Source: Azonexus sp.
GTDB taxonomy: Bacteria; Pseudomonadota; Gammaproteobacteria; Burkholderiales; Rhodocyclaceae
Direction: 5' to 3'
DNA: 64,000 nucleotides
NCBI GenBank assembly: GCA_030696345.1
Contig: JAUYSK010000028.1
Coordinates: 124,001 to 188,000 of the forward strand
Shown: positions 11,060 through 22,665 of the stretch, piece by piece
Position numbering within the stretch: position 1 is the stretch's first letter
How the letters are laid out: every line of letters starts with the position of its first letter
Notes under the pieces: generated by a model
Database searches by the model: none
Told to the model about the DNA's origin: nothing
What the model saw: the letters and a program-made list of their open reading frames with translations, nothing else
Translations under genes and position numbers: made by a program

Positions 11060-12796
11060 GTGATCCCGGATTCGTTCATCCAGGATTTACTCGCCCGGGT
11101 CGACATCGTCGACCTGGTCGACACTTACGTGCCGCTGAAGAAGGCAGGCGCCAACTACGCTGCCTGCTGCCCCTTCCATAACGAAAAATCGCCATCCTTC
11201 ACGGTCAGCTCGACCAAGCAGTTCTACCACTGCTTCGGCTGCGGCGCCCACGGCACGGCGATCGGCTTTGTCATGGAATATCAGGGCATCGGCTTCATCG
11301 ATGCGGTCAAGGAACTGGCCAGCCGGGCCGGCATGCAGGTACCGGAAAGCGAAGGCCGCAGTTTCAATGACGAAAAGCCGGGTCAGGCCCGCGCCCTTAT
11401 TGATCTCATGGCCCGCGCCGCGCAGTACTACAAGGACCAACTCAAGGCCTCGCCGCGCGCCGTCGAATATTGCAAAAAACGGGGGTTGACCGGGGAAGTC
11501 GCTGCACGCTTTGGCATGGGCTACGCGCCAGACGGCTGGCAGAACCTGCAGGCCGTTTTTCCCGATTACAACGCCGACGAACTGAAGGTGGCCGGACTGG
11601 TCATCGAGAACGAGGCCGGCCGTCGCTACGACCGTTTCCGTGATCGCCTGATGATTCCGATCATAAACCCCAAGGGCGACATCATCGCTTTTGGCGGTCG
11701 CATCATCGATCAGGGCGAGCCGAAATACCTGAATTCGCCGGAAACGCCGCTCTTCGAAAAGGGCCGCGAACTGTTTGGCCTGCCGCAAGCCCGCCAGGCG
11801 TTACGTGACACCAACACCGCCCTCGTCACCGAAGGCTACATGGACGTCATCGCGCTGGCCCAGAACGGTGTCGGCAACGCCGTCGCCACGCTCGGCACCG
11901 CCACCACTTCAACACACGTCACCAAGCTGCTGCGTCAGGTCGACCGTATCGTCTTCTGTTTTGACGGCGACAATGCCGGGCGCAAGGCGGCATGGCGGGC
12001 CCTGGAAAATTCGCTGGAAGCGCTGGCCGATAACAAGCGCCTAGGTTTTATCTTCCTGCCGCAGGAACACGACCCGGACAGTTACATCCGCGAATTCGGC
12101 AAGGAACAGTTTGACCGGCAAGTCACCCAAGCGATGCCGCTCTCCGACTTCCTGCTGCGCGAACTGGCCCAGCGTTGCGACCTGACCAGCTCCGAAGGCA
12201 AGGCGCAGATGATTTACGAAGCCAAGCCGCTGCTCTTGAAGCTGCCAACGCCCCTGCTGCGCCTGCAACTGGTCAAGCGACTGGCCGAAGCCAGCGGTTT
12301 TGCCCAGAGCGAGGTCGAACGGCTGTGCGAACTGAAATCTTTCACCCCGGCCGCGCCCCCCAAGGTCAAGCGGACTGCGCCGTCGCTGACGCGCAACCTG
12401 CTGCGCATCGTGCTGCACAAGCCACAAATGGCCAGCAAACTCCCGCTCAACCTGCTGCCTGACACGCCGGAACGTCCGGCACTGGCTCGCCTGCACCAAC
12501 TGGTCAGCGGCAATCCGGAAGCGAGCAGTTATGCCGGGTTGCGCGAACAACTGCGCGGCCTGCCGGAGGAAGCAATGATCGAAAACGCCGCGACGGAACT
12601 TCTTGATCAGCAGTTTGACGAAGCGGAAGCGGAAGAAGAATTTCGCGACACCCTGGAAAAACTTCAGGAAGGCGAGCAAAAACGCCTATTCGCTGATCTG
12701 CAGGCCAAAGCCCAGCAATTTGGCGTGGCGGGGCTAAGCGCCGCAGAGAAGCAAGCCTACATCCAGCTCCTCTCCGGCCGGCAAAATCGGAGCTAA
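11060..12796 (+). CDS. dnaG: DNA primase
   Basis: Zn finger [30 protein letters not shown] and [15 protein letters not shown]...FDGDNAG. Confidence 0.97.
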   Translation: MIPDSFIQDLLARVDIVDLVDTYVPLKKAGANYAACCPFHNEKSPSFTVSSTKQFYHCFGCGAHGTAIGFVMEYQGIGFIDAVKELASRAGMQVPESEGRSFNDEKPGQARALIDLMARAAQYYKDQLKASPRAVEYCKKRGLTGEVAARFGMGYAPDGWQNLQAVFPDYNADELKVAGLVIENEAGRRYDRFRDRLMIPIINPKGDIIAFGGRIIDQGEPKYLNSPETPLFEKGRELFGLPQARQALRDTNTALVTEGYMDVIALAQNGVGNAVATLGTATTSTHVTKLLRQVDRIVFCFDGDNAGRKAAWRALENSLEALADNKRLGFIFLPQEHDPDSYIREFGKEQFDRQVTQAMPLSDFLLRELAQRCDLTSSEGKAQMIYEAKPLLLKLPTPLLRLQLVKRLAEASGFAQSEVERLCELKSFTPAAPPKVKRTAPSLTRNLLRIVLHKPQMASKLPLNLLPDTPERPALARLHQLVSGNPEASSYAGLREQLRGLPEEAMIENAATELLDQQFDEAEAEEEFRDTLEKLQEGEQKRLFADLQAKAQQFGVAGLSAAEKQAYIQLLSGRQNRS

Positions 12797-12842
12797 GTTA
12801 TGGTATACTTTATGGTTTTCTCCAATTATATGGATCGTGTTC

Positions 12843-14813
<1,971 letters not shown>

Positions 14814-14819
14814 GCTTTC

Positions 14820-14896
14820 GGGCCCGTAGCTCAGTTGGTTAGAGCAGAGGACTCATAATCCTTTGGTCCACGGTTCAAGTCCGTGCGGGCCCACCA
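14820..14896 (+). tRNA. tRNA with CAT anticodon (elongator Met or lysidine-type Ile2)
   Basis: 77 nt, acceptor gggcccg/cgggccc, anticodon loop ctCATaa, T-loop ttcaagt, encoded CCA. Confidence 0.92.
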
Positions 14897-14988
14897 ACAA
14901 CTCAGGCACGCCGCCCCGGAGAGAAGTCGGGGCAGCAGTTTGAGGTTTATGTAGCAATTTTTTACAGTCATTTAGCGAGGCACTAGAC

Positions 14989-15240
14989 ATGCATACCGAT
15001 TCAATCTTTTTGCACCTGAAAAAACATGGCCAGCTTCGTGACTCCGAAATTGCAGCAGGGACAGGAGTATCGCTCACAGAGGTTCGGGCCTCGCTTCGCG
15101 AGCTGTCGAGCCGTGGCGACATTTCCTTGTGCAGCACGACCATCTATGAAAACGGCAAGGCGATCGAGGGATTGTTCAGCCGGGTCTCCGGCTACTTTCC
15201 GAAGCCAGCCCCGGGACGGAAGCCGGGCGCCAAAACCTAA
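14989..15240 (+). CDS. Small winged-helix-like putative transcriptional regulator
   Basis: MHTDSIFLHLKKHGQLRDSEIAAGTGVSLTEVRASLRELSSRGDI resembles a wHTH. Confidence 0.55.
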   Translation: MHTDSIFLHLKKHGQLRDSEIAAGTGVSLTEVRASLRELSSRGDISLCSTTIYENGKAIEGLFSRVSGYFPKPAPGRKPGAKT

Positions 15241-15389
15241 GCGACGACAAAAATCGTCTGGGGCCAGGCTCAAGCTCGTGCCAGTCCAACAGAAAATGCA
15301 GCTAGCCATCCTCGGGGGTGGCTTTTTGCTTTCGGAGGACGCAACATCAGAAGCAATGCGATAAGCTCTGACACAGTCGCAACACAGGT

Positions 15390-15414
15390 CAGGCCAAGCT
15401 TCCGGCTTGGCCTG
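15390..15414 (+). terminator. Perfect 10-bp hairpin between the wHTH gene and the HD-GYP gene
   Basis: caggccaagc-ttccg-gcttggcctg. Confidence 0.45.
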
Positions 15415-15449
15415 CTTACGCTTAAACCCACCCCGAAAAGGTCGCAGGA

Positions 15450-16757
15450 TTGATGACAGCAGCCAATGAGCTACTAAAGCTTAAAGAAGGCGAAATCCAG
15501 ATCGAAGCCTCGCAGCTTCGTCCCGGCGTGCACGTTCGTCTGCCGGTCCAGTGGATGGATCATCATTTCATGTTCAATTCCTTTGTAATCGAGAACGAGG
15601 AACAGGCACAGCAGATTGCGGCAATGCAGTTGCCGAAGCTTTTCTGCGATGTCACTCGCTGCAAGATTCCGCCCTTGCCGAAGCCGCTGAAACCGGCCCC
15701 GCCCGACCCGGAGAAAATAGCCGAAGAGGCTCGTCTGGCTGCGCTGAGAGTTGTTCAGATGGCGGAAAAAGTGGCGCGCACAAAGGTCATGAGCGAATTA
15801 CGCGGACGGCTCGACACGGCACAAAAGCATTACATCGGCGCGGCTAAAGCGATCGGGAATGCAATTACGTCCTTTGACGCAAACCCCGGCGAGAGCGTCA
15901 GGCAAGTCACTCTGGTGAGCGAGCAATCGACTGCTGCGCTATTGGCCGACCCGGATAGTGCAATTGTGTTGATTGCGGAAAAAGCCCAGGCCGACGGCCA
16001 TGCCGCGCATTCATTGTCGGTCATGACACTGTCGCTGCTGCTCGGCAAACAGGCCATGCTCCCGCCGGAAGCACTTCACGCCCTCGGCATTTCAGCGCTC
16101 CTGCACGACATCGGCAAGCTGGCAATCAGTTCATCAATCCTGCGCAACACTTCTCGCAATAAACATGAAGAAGCGGTCTATCAGGAGCACAGCCGGATCG
16201 GTTACGAAAGCGCGTTGCGCTCGCGGCGACTGTCGCAACCGGTTCTCGACGCAATACTGCATCATCATGAACGGATGGATGGGAGCGGCTTCCCGGATCA
16301 CCTGACGAAAAATGACATTCATCTGGCGGCACGAGTGATCGCCATTGCCAACCGTTTCGACAATCTCGCCAACCCGATCGATTACCGTAAAGCACTGTCG
16401 CCATCAGAAGCATTGGCAACGATGTGGTCCAAAGAGCAGAGCGCGTTTGATACGGTGCTGCTGCAGTTGTTTATTCGCGCCATGGGCGTCTATCCGCCGG
16501 GCTCAATCGTGCAATTGACCGATGGACGCGTCGGCGCCGTTGTCGCCTCGGCGATGACGGATAGCCCGTTAAGCCCGCAGGTCATGATCTACGAGCCCGA
16601 AGTGCCGCGCCGGCAGGCGATCATCGTCGACCTGGCCAAGGACACCTCGCTCAAGATCGATCATCCGTTGCGCCTGCAAGGGCGCCCGGACGAGGAACTG
16701 GACTATCTCCTGCCTCGCCGCAAGCTGAACTGGTTCCACATGGAGAATCAGTCATAG
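15450..16757 (+). CDS. HD-GYP domain phosphodiesterase with DUF3391 N-terminus
   Basis: SALLHDIGKLAI, HHHERMDGSGFPDHL; N-terminus IEASQLRPGVHVRLPVQWMDHHFMFNSFVI. Confidence 0.85.
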   Translation: MMTAANELLKLKEGEIQIEASQLRPGVHVRLPVQWMDHHFMFNSFVIENEEQAQQIAAMQLPKLFCDVTRCKIPPLPKPLKPAPPDPEKIAEEARLAALRVVQMAEKVARTKVMSELRGRLDTAQKHYIGAAKAIGNAITSFDANPGESVRQVTLVSEQSTAALLADPDSAIVLIAEKAQADGHAAHSLSVMTLSLLLGKQAMLPPEALHALGISALLHDIGKLAISSSILRNTSRNKHEEAVYQEHSRIGYESALRSRRLSQPVLDAILHHHERMDGSGFPDHLTKNDIHLAARVIAIANRFDNLANPIDYRKALSPSEALATMWSKEQSAFDTVLLQLFIRAMGVYPPGSIVQLTDGRVGAVVASAMTDSPLSPQVMIYEPEVPRRQAIIVDLAKDTSLKIDHPLRLQGRPDEELDYLLPRRKLNWFHMENQS

Positions 16758-16870
16758 GGCCATGGTGTTGACGCATTGCCTTCTCGGCCCTTCTTGTCAA
16801 TCACTGGAAAGCCGCCTCGTTTCTCTCAAGGTTCTCCCCCATAGGTCGTTATCATGGGCAGGAGCCAATC

Positions 16871-17122
16871 ATGTTCAATATCATTCTGAAACGTAGTGAT
16901 CGTATCGAATCCGTCCTGCCTGTTGTTGAATTGGCCATGGCGTCCGGAGAGATTTGCCGGGTACAGAACATTGCACAACTGGGGCCGTTTGAGTCTGTAT
17001 CCCAGTCCTTGCGGGCAATGGTCGAGGAACTCTTGGAGGGTGTTCGCCAATGCCGGGTACAACCGGGATTCCAGCTGCTTGGCGTTGATGATCGCGGCGT
17101 CACGCGCACCTTGCTGATGTAG
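16871..17122 (+). CDS. Small hypothetical protein
   Basis: 83 aa ORF preceded by ggcaggag RBS; competes with antisense ORF 16826..17317. Confidence 0.35.
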   Translation: MFNIILKRSDRIESVLPVVELAMASGEICRVQNIAQLGPFESVSQSLRAMVEELLEGVRQCRVQPGFQLLGVDDRGVTRTLLM

Positions 17123-17240
17123 ACCGTTCATGGCGGCAAAGGCCATCGTTCTGGCCAAGGCCGACATGGGAAATTTCATGGCACAGCGCCCGACTGCTAT
17201 CATTAAACTCCAGTGAACTTTGCAGGCGAACAGGTAAACC

Positions 17241-17429
17241 ATGAAGCGATTCGTACTCATCACGGCCTTGGTGCTCTCCTGCTCGACGCTATGGGCCGGC
17301 CCCGCGGCCTGGTACAAATGGCACAGTAACGATGGCGATTACGACGTATGTTCGCAATTCTCGCCGGGCGATGGCTGGTACATCGTCAAGGGGCCATTCG
17401 AGGATTCGGCTTGTAAAAAGCCGATTTAG
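17241..17429 (+). CDS. Small secreted protein
   Basis: Signal peptide MKRFVLITALVLSCSTLWA then short Trp/Cys-containing domain. Confidence 0.6.
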   Translation: MKRFVLITALVLSCSTLWAGPAAWYKWHSNDGDYDVCSQFSPGDGWYIVKGPFEDSACKKPI

Positions 17430-17660
17430 CTGTCTGTCTCAAATCCCGGCACCGACCGCCATTTACTCGTACAACAGAAAACTCAACTGCCCCGGGGATT
17501 GATGAACATCAGAATTGAATTCTCGGAGAACCTGACAAGTCTGGCCTCTCAGGCTTGGCTCTCGGCAAACCGCATTGCCGGTTATGCTTTGCTTAACCTC
17601 TTGGACAACCCGGCCATACTGGCGATGGCCTTCTGCTGAAAGCAGCCTAAAAGCTGCAGT

Positions 17661-17903
17661 TCAATAGTTTTCGCGGACCCGGTCAAATACTTCCGACGCT
17701 TGATCCAGCATGAAATCATTGGTGTTTGCTGCCTTGGCGGACCCACCAAAATACTTTTCCCAGTCGGCATCGGAAATGGTGCAATCCACGGCGGCTGGCA
17801 AGCGGCGCTCAGCAGACCGACGGCGCTCACTGCTTCCTCGTGGCGGCCCGGCATCAATGTGGCGCCGATCGGTGCGCGCCCTGCGTTCGGCGGTTATTTT
17901 CAT
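17661..17903 (-). CDS. Small Arg-rich hypothetical protein
   Basis: MKITAERRARTDRRHIDAGPPRGSSERRRSAERR... Confidence 0.45.
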   Translation of the reverse strand: MKITAERRARTDRRHIDAGPPRGSSERRRSAERRLPAAVDCTISDADWEKYFGGSAKAANTNDFMLDQASEVFDRVRENY

Positions 17904-18039
17904 GGCTCCTCCTGAAAAAACTGGATGATCGGCCTCAAGATAGCTTGCCCGGAAAAAACTTACAAGCCGTCGCTCCGACGAATGGTCGCGGACGCGACGG
18001 GCGGTGACAGCCAACAGGCAAATTATTATCATCCAGGTC

Positions 18040-18240
18040 ATGGTCAAATGGATTCCCACCCCCGGCAGCATCGCCACCTATCTCGGCAGGACACGAGCGA
18101 GCAGGCGCACGGTTCGGGTCATTGCCGAGGCAGTCGCCGGGCGCATGGTGGTTGAAGCCATTGGCAAGAAGGGCATCAACGTGCGCTTTACGGTCAAGCG
18201 CGAGAACCTTGCCCGGCCGGAGCCCGATTTATTCGATTGA
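18040..18240 (+). CDS. Small basic hypothetical protein
   Basis: MVKWIPTPGSIATYLGRTRASRRTVRVIAEAVAGRMVVEAIGKKGINVRFTVKRENL. Confidence 0.5.
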   Translation: MVKWIPTPGSIATYLGRTRASRRTVRVIAEAVAGRMVVEAIGKKGINVRFTVKRENLARPEPDLFD

Positions 18241-18256
18241 AGCACCGATGGCAACG

Positions 18257-19060
18257 CTACTTGCGTTCCAGCTGGTCGTAAACCGCCGTCGCCACCTTGG
18301 CCAATTCGCCCTTGGCGATACCGCCGGAGAGGGCATAGCCAAACTTGCCATCGACCCAGTAGAAGACGTTGATCTCGCCTTCACGAGCGAAGCGGAAACC
18401 GGTATCGCGGCTGACTGCATTTTCGGTACTGACGTAAAGCGTCAGGCGCTGACCGGTGCCATCCTGATACATAAACTGGGCCACCGGGCCAGTGTTGCCG
18501 GGCAGCAGTCGACCGCCAACCAGTTCGTAGCCAATGGTACCCAGCTTCGGTGGACTGACCGGCGTGCCGAGCCGTTTGCTCAGCCATTTGACCAGTTGAT
18601 CTTCCTGCTCGGCGCTGACTTCAACCGGGCGACGGATATCCGGGCTATAGACGACATGGGCAACCGCCGCCTGGCGTGACAACGGCACCACTTGTGCCAT
18701 GCGTTCGCTGGATTGATATTGCCCATGACCGAGCCAGCCGGCAGCACCGCCGAGCAAGGCAATGGCAAAACTGGCGGCAATGCGTTGCAGCGACCAGCGC
18801 GGCAAAAATGGCCTTTTTTGCGGGTCGACCGCAGCAACCGGAATTTCAGCCAATTCACGCAACGCTTCGGGCAACGGCTCATCAAGTACCGGCTTGAACA
18901 GATCGCGCAGCGCCGCTTTCTGATCGCTGTAAGCCTGCAAGCGTTCAGCCTCTTCCGGATGCGCTGCCAGATAGTCTTCGATCTCGGCCCGCCTGCTTTC
19001 CGGCAACAAGGCATCGACATAAGCCTGGAGATCGGCTTCGGTGATCGGAAGTGTACTCAT
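18257..19060 (-). CDS. Anti-sigma factor (membrane-anchored)
   Basis: Overlaps ECF sigma stop/start; N-terminus ITEADLQAYVDALLPESRRAEIEDYLAAHPE plus one TM segment. Confidence 0.82.
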   Translation of the reverse strand: MSTLPITEADLQAYVDALLPESRRAEIEDYLAAHPEEAERLQAYSDQKAALRDLFKPVLDEPLPEALRELAEIPVAAVDPQKRPFLPRWSLQRIAASFAIALLGGAAGWLGHGQYQSSERMAQVVPLSRQAAVAHVVYSPDIRRPVEVSAEQEDQLVKWLSKRLGTPVSPPKLGTIGYELVGGRLLPGNTGPVAQFMYQDGTGQRLTLYVSTENAVSRDTGFRFAREGEINVFYWVDGKFGYALSGGIAKGELAKVATAVYDQLERK

Positions 19061-19557
19061 CGAACAACTCGCAGATTGGTAACCGGCTGGCGGCCCTCGA
19101 GGATCAGCCGCAGACGCTCACGACCGCGCGACAGGCGCGACATCACCGTACCCATCGGGATATCCAGCGTGCTCGCGACTTCGTCATAACTCATTTCCTC
19201 CAGCGCGACGAGCAGCACGACGGCCCGCTGCTCTTCCGGCAGACGCGCCAGTGCCGATTCCAGATCAATCACTTCCAGCCGGTCAGTTTGAGTGGCGCGG
19301 GTAGGCACCTCGAACTCCTCATCATCCATGGGCAAAGTTTTGACGCCGGGGCGGCGCAACTGGTCGACGCGCAGGTTGTGCATGATGCCGAACAGCCAGG
19401 CCCGCAAGTCACTTCCCGGCCGCCACTGGGCAAAGCGCGACCAGGCGCGTTCGAGCGTGTCCTGCACCAGATCGTCCGCCGCCGCGCGATCGCCGACCAT
19501 CGCCCGCGCATAACGGCGCAGGCGGGGCAACTCGGTCAGGATCGCCGCGGTATCCAC
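19057..19557 (-). CDS. ECF-family RNA polymerase sigma factor
   Basis: Region 2 AADDLVQDTLERAW...LRAWLFGIMHNLRVD; region 4 LPEEQRAVVLLVALEEMSYDEVASTLDIPMGTVMSRLSRGRERL. Confidence 0.93.
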   Translation of the reverse strand: MDTAAILTELPRLRRYARAMVGDRAAADDLVQDTLERAWSRFAQWRPGSDLRAWLFGIMHNLRVDQLRRPGVKTLPMDDEEFEVPTRATQTDRLEVIDLESALARLPEEQRAVVLLVALEEMSYDEVASTLDIPMGTVMSRLSRGRERLRLILEGRQPVTNLRVVR

Positions 19558-19563
19558 CGCTGT

Positions 19564-19950
19564 TTAGGGCTTGGCGACATGCCAGACGTTGTTGACACCT
19601 TCACCGGTCATGTCGCCCGGCTTCTGGTCCTTGACCCAGTAATAGAGCGGCTTGCCCTTCAAGGCCCACTGCTTCTTGCCGTCGTCGCGGCTGACAATAC
19701 TGTAGTCACCATTCGCCATATCGCCATCTATCGCAAAGAGCGGTGGCCAGTTGATGGCGCACGGGCCGTTGCACATGCTCTTGCCGCTGCCGGCCGCATC
19801 CTTGTCGAAGGTATAGAGCGTCATGCCGTTGCTGCCGGCCAGCACGCCGTTCGACACCATGGCTGGCGCGGCAGGACGCGATCCAGCGCCGGAACAGGCC
19901 GCCAGCGTGGCGGATACGAGCAGGGCGAGGATCAGATTATTGGTTTTCAT
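19564..19950 (-). CDS. Lipoprotein with 'secreted repeat' domain (PF03640-like)
   Basis: Lipobox LAACSG; GMTLYTFDKDAAGSGKSMCNGPCAINWPPL. Confidence 0.8.
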   Translation of the reverse strand: MKTNNLILALLVSATLAACSGAGSRPAAPAMVSNGVLAGSNGMTLYTFDKDAAGSGKSMCNGPCAINWPPLFAIDGDMANGDYSIVSRDDGKKQWALKGKPLYYWVKDQKPGDMTGEGVNNVWHVAKP

Positions 19951-20028
19951 GTTTGTCTCCGTTGGTTTTGGGGTGCTTCAACTGGATATACGGAGATCAG
20001 ACCCGGATTATTCCGCTGCGTGCGCAAT

Positions 20029-21177
20029 TTATCCGCTGACCACGCCCAACCGCCACAACGAAGTCACCTCGGCCGCCCGCGCCGCATGCAGCGGATCGCT
20101 GCGGTCGCTGGCCTTGGGGTGCTGCGGTCGGGTATCGATGCGCCCGAGCACCTTGAGGCCAGCCGCCGCAATCCAGACCAGCAGCTCGTCACGCGAGCGC
20201 AGGCCGAGATGCTCGGCCAGATCGGAAAGAATCAACCAGCCCTCGCCGCCCGCTTCCAGATGCCCGGCCAGCCCGGCGAGAAAGCCGCGCAGCATGCGGG
20301 AATCAGGATCGTAGACAGCGTATTCAATGGGCGAACTCGGCTGCGCCGGCACCCAGGGCGGATTGCAGACCACGAGCGGCGCCCGGCCTTCAGGGAAGAG
20401 ATCGGCGTTGATAATTTCGATTGCTGCGGTCAACCCCAGTTTTTGGGCATTTTCCGTGGCGCAATTCAACGCGCGCTGATCCTGATCCGTCGCCACCACC
20501 CGCTTGACCCCGCGCCGAGCCAGTACGGCGGCAAGGATGCCGGAACCCGTGCCAATGTCGAAAGCCAACTCGCAAGACGCCGGCAGCGGCGCCTTGGCGA
20601 CAAGATCAACATACTCGCCGCGCACCGGCGAAAACACGCCAAAGTACGGATAGATGCGCCCCTCGACCGCTGGGACCGGGATGCCCTTCTTGCGCCATTC
20701 GTGCGCGCTGACCACCGCCAGCAATTCACGCAGCGAAACCAGCGAATCCTCGCTCTCCGCGCCATAAGCCTCAAGGCAGGCCTGTCGGACATCCTGGGCG
20801 CGGCGCAACGGCAGGCTGTAATCCGCCTTCAACGGCACCAGCAGCATGCCGAGGAGGCTAGCTCGCTGGCCCTGACTACGGCGATGTCGCTCGAATGCCT
20901 CGGCCAGGGTCGCCGGCTTTTTCTCGCTGCCCACCCGCGGCTGGCGATCGGACCGCCGACTGAGATTTTGCAACAGCTGGCGAGCATTCTGCCAATCACC
21001 ACGCCAGAGCATGGCCGTTCCTTCACAAGCCAGACGGTAGGCGGCCTCCACGCCCAGTCGATCATCGGCAATGACGAGCTTGCCATGGGGCGGGATGGCA
21101 GCCTCGGAGCGCCAGCGCGCCGAACACGCGGCACCGCCTTCCTGCCAGTGAATTATTGGAGTTGAAGTGGAGTTCAT
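20029..21177 (-). CDS. Class I SAM-dependent methyltransferase (HemK/PrmC-like)
   Basis: FDIGTGSGILAAVLARRG and VVCNPPWVPA motifs. Confidence 0.8.
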   Translation of the reverse strand: MNSTSTPIIHWQEGGAACSARWRSEAAIPPHGKLVIADDRLGVEAAYRLACEGTAMLWRGDWQNARQLLQNLSRRSDRQPRVGSEKKPATLAEAFERHRRSQGQRASLLGMLLVPLKADYSLPLRRAQDVRQACLEAYGAESEDSLVSLRELLAVVSAHEWRKKGIPVPAVEGRIYPYFGVFSPVRGEYVDLVAKAPLPASCELAFDIGTGSGILAAVLARRGVKRVVATDQDQRALNCATENAQKLGLTAAIEIINADLFPEGRAPLVVCNPPWVPAQPSSPIEYAVYDPDSRMLRGFLAGLAGHLEAGGEGWLILSDLAEHLGLRSRDELLVWIAAAGLKVLGRIDTRPQHPKASDRSDPLHAARAAEVTSLWRLGVVSG

Positions 21178-21287
21178 GCGGCATTGTAGGTGAGAAGCGG
21201 CGGCGGCACCGATAGCGCAGCCGCACCAAGCAGGCAGTCCGGGATACACTTTGGAAAGATCACGCACATTCACCGAGAAAAGACGAG

Positions 21288-22109
21288 ATGCCCAAGCCGA
21301 ACGAAGCCGACATCAACAACGTTATCGAATCAGCGATGAGTCGTCTCGATGGCAAAGCTTTGGTCGTAAACGCCGAGCCGGACCCGGCGCTCGCCAGGAA
21401 ATCACTGGGGCGACGTGATTATGATCTGGCCTTGGCCCAACGCCTGGAACAACTGCGTACGGCGATGGGCGAGGACACGCCCGAGGCGCTGCCCATCCCG
21501 CCCGTTGCAGCACCCGCTATAGTCAACGCTCCCCGCCGGACTTTCCAGCCAGGAACGCTGCTCGCTACGGCGATTTTCTCCGCGCTGGCCGGCGCCGGCA
21601 TCATGTGGCTGGCCATCGGCGGCAATCCGCCGGCACCCGAGCCCCATACCCGAAGCATCAGCCCTGCTCCGGTCGCGCCCATTGCTCAGGTAGCGCCAAT
21701 TCCGGCTACCGAAGCCACGCCCCCAACACCACCAGCCCCGGTGCGTAACGACGATGATCAGGTTCGCGACCTTCTCGAAGCCTGGCGCCTGGCATGGTCG
21801 AACCGCGATATCGAAAATTATCTGAGCCACTATGCGCCGGACTTCACCCCGGCAGATGGCCAGAAACGTGCCGATTGGGCGGCAGCAAGAAGAAAGAACA
21901 TTTCCAGCCGCCCTGACATCAACGTACAAGTGCGCGATCCACGCATCGAACGCATCGACGAGAATCAGATCCGGCTGGAATTTCTTCAGGATTACACCGC
22001 CGGCGCCTATCGTGAAAAGGATCAGGCGAAAACGCTGCTGCTGGTTCGCCAAGATGACCGTTGGCAGATCGCCGGCGAATGGCAAGGCAAGCAGCCAGCG
22101 CGGCGTTGA
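21288..22109 (+). CDS. Membrane-anchored protein with C-terminal NTF2/SnoaL-like domain
   Basis: TM segment LLATAIFSALAGAGIMWLAIG; C-terminal VRDLLEAWRLAWSNRDIENYLSHYAPDF. Confidence 0.6.
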   Translation: MPKPNEADINNVIESAMSRLDGKALVVNAEPDPALARKSLGRRDYDLALAQRLEQLRTAMGEDTPEALPIPPVAAPAIVNAPRRTFQPGTLLATAIFSALAGAGIMWLAIGGNPPAPEPHTRSISPAPVAPIAQVAPIPATEATPPTPPAPVRNDDDQVRDLLEAWRLAWSNRDIENYLSHYAPDFTPADGQKRADWAAARRKNISSRPDINVQVRDPRIERIDENQIRLEFLQDYTAGAYREKDQAKTLLLVRQDDRWQIAGEWQGKQPARR

Positions 22110-22134
22110 GCCCTGACGAGGCTCGTAAAAACAG

Positions 22135-22541
22135 AGTGGAAAGCCGGCCGATAAGCCGGGTTCTGTTCCCCCCTTGCGGGGTTCGGCAATCATTCCTCTA
22201 GGCCTGCCGTCACCGACAGGCTCAAGCAACCTACCCGGAAGCAGCGCGGGCCACGCCTAATGCTTCCCTATTTGGTCTTGCTCCGGATGGGGTTTGCCAT
22301 GCCGCTGAACGTTACCGCCAGCGCGGTGAGCTCTTACCTCGCCGTTTCGCCCTTACCTGATCCCCACGCTTGCGCAATGGGGCCATCGGCGGTCTATTTT
22401 CTGTTGCACTTTCCGTTGCCTTGGGTCTTGCGACTTATAGCACCCAGTCGTTAACTGGCATCCTGCCCAATGGAGCCCGGACTTTCCTCCCGATGCCGAA
22501 GTTGCCTCCGGACATCCAGCGATTGCCTGGCCGACTTTCCG
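22135..22541 (-). ncRNA. rnpB: RNase P RNA (class A)
   Basis: Reverse complement contains gaggaaagtccgggctcc, cagggtgccagttaac-like region, gcgaaacggcgaggtaagagctcaccgcgc, gaacagaacccggcttat. Confidence 0.92.
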
Positions 22542-22665
22542 GGGCGGATTATACGCATAGGCAATTCGTGGCAGGAAAAGCATTGCTGGCCGCGGCAGCT
22601 TCCCCAACCATTCCTGCTGCCACAGCCCATCCTGCGTCAGCAGAATCAGGGGGCCAACAGAGTCG

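Noticed and set aside
14897-15450. tRNA-adjacent region as an integration site for a genomic island
   Set aside because: No integrase and no repeated tRNA 3' end seen downstream; adjacent genes look chromosomal.
16826-17317. 163-aa minus hypothetical ORF
   Set aside because: Overlaps the 83-aa plus ORF with a better RBS; neither matches a family I recognise, so only the plus ORF was listed, at low confidence.
20096-20130. Two further GCTGCGGTCG sites (20099 and 20121)
   Set aside because: They share only the core with the 15-bp motif and diverge in the GTYRACC half, so they were not counted.
19051-21165. 704-aa plus ORF
   Set aside because: Antisense to the ECF sigma, lipoprotein and methyltransferase genes, all with clear family motifs.
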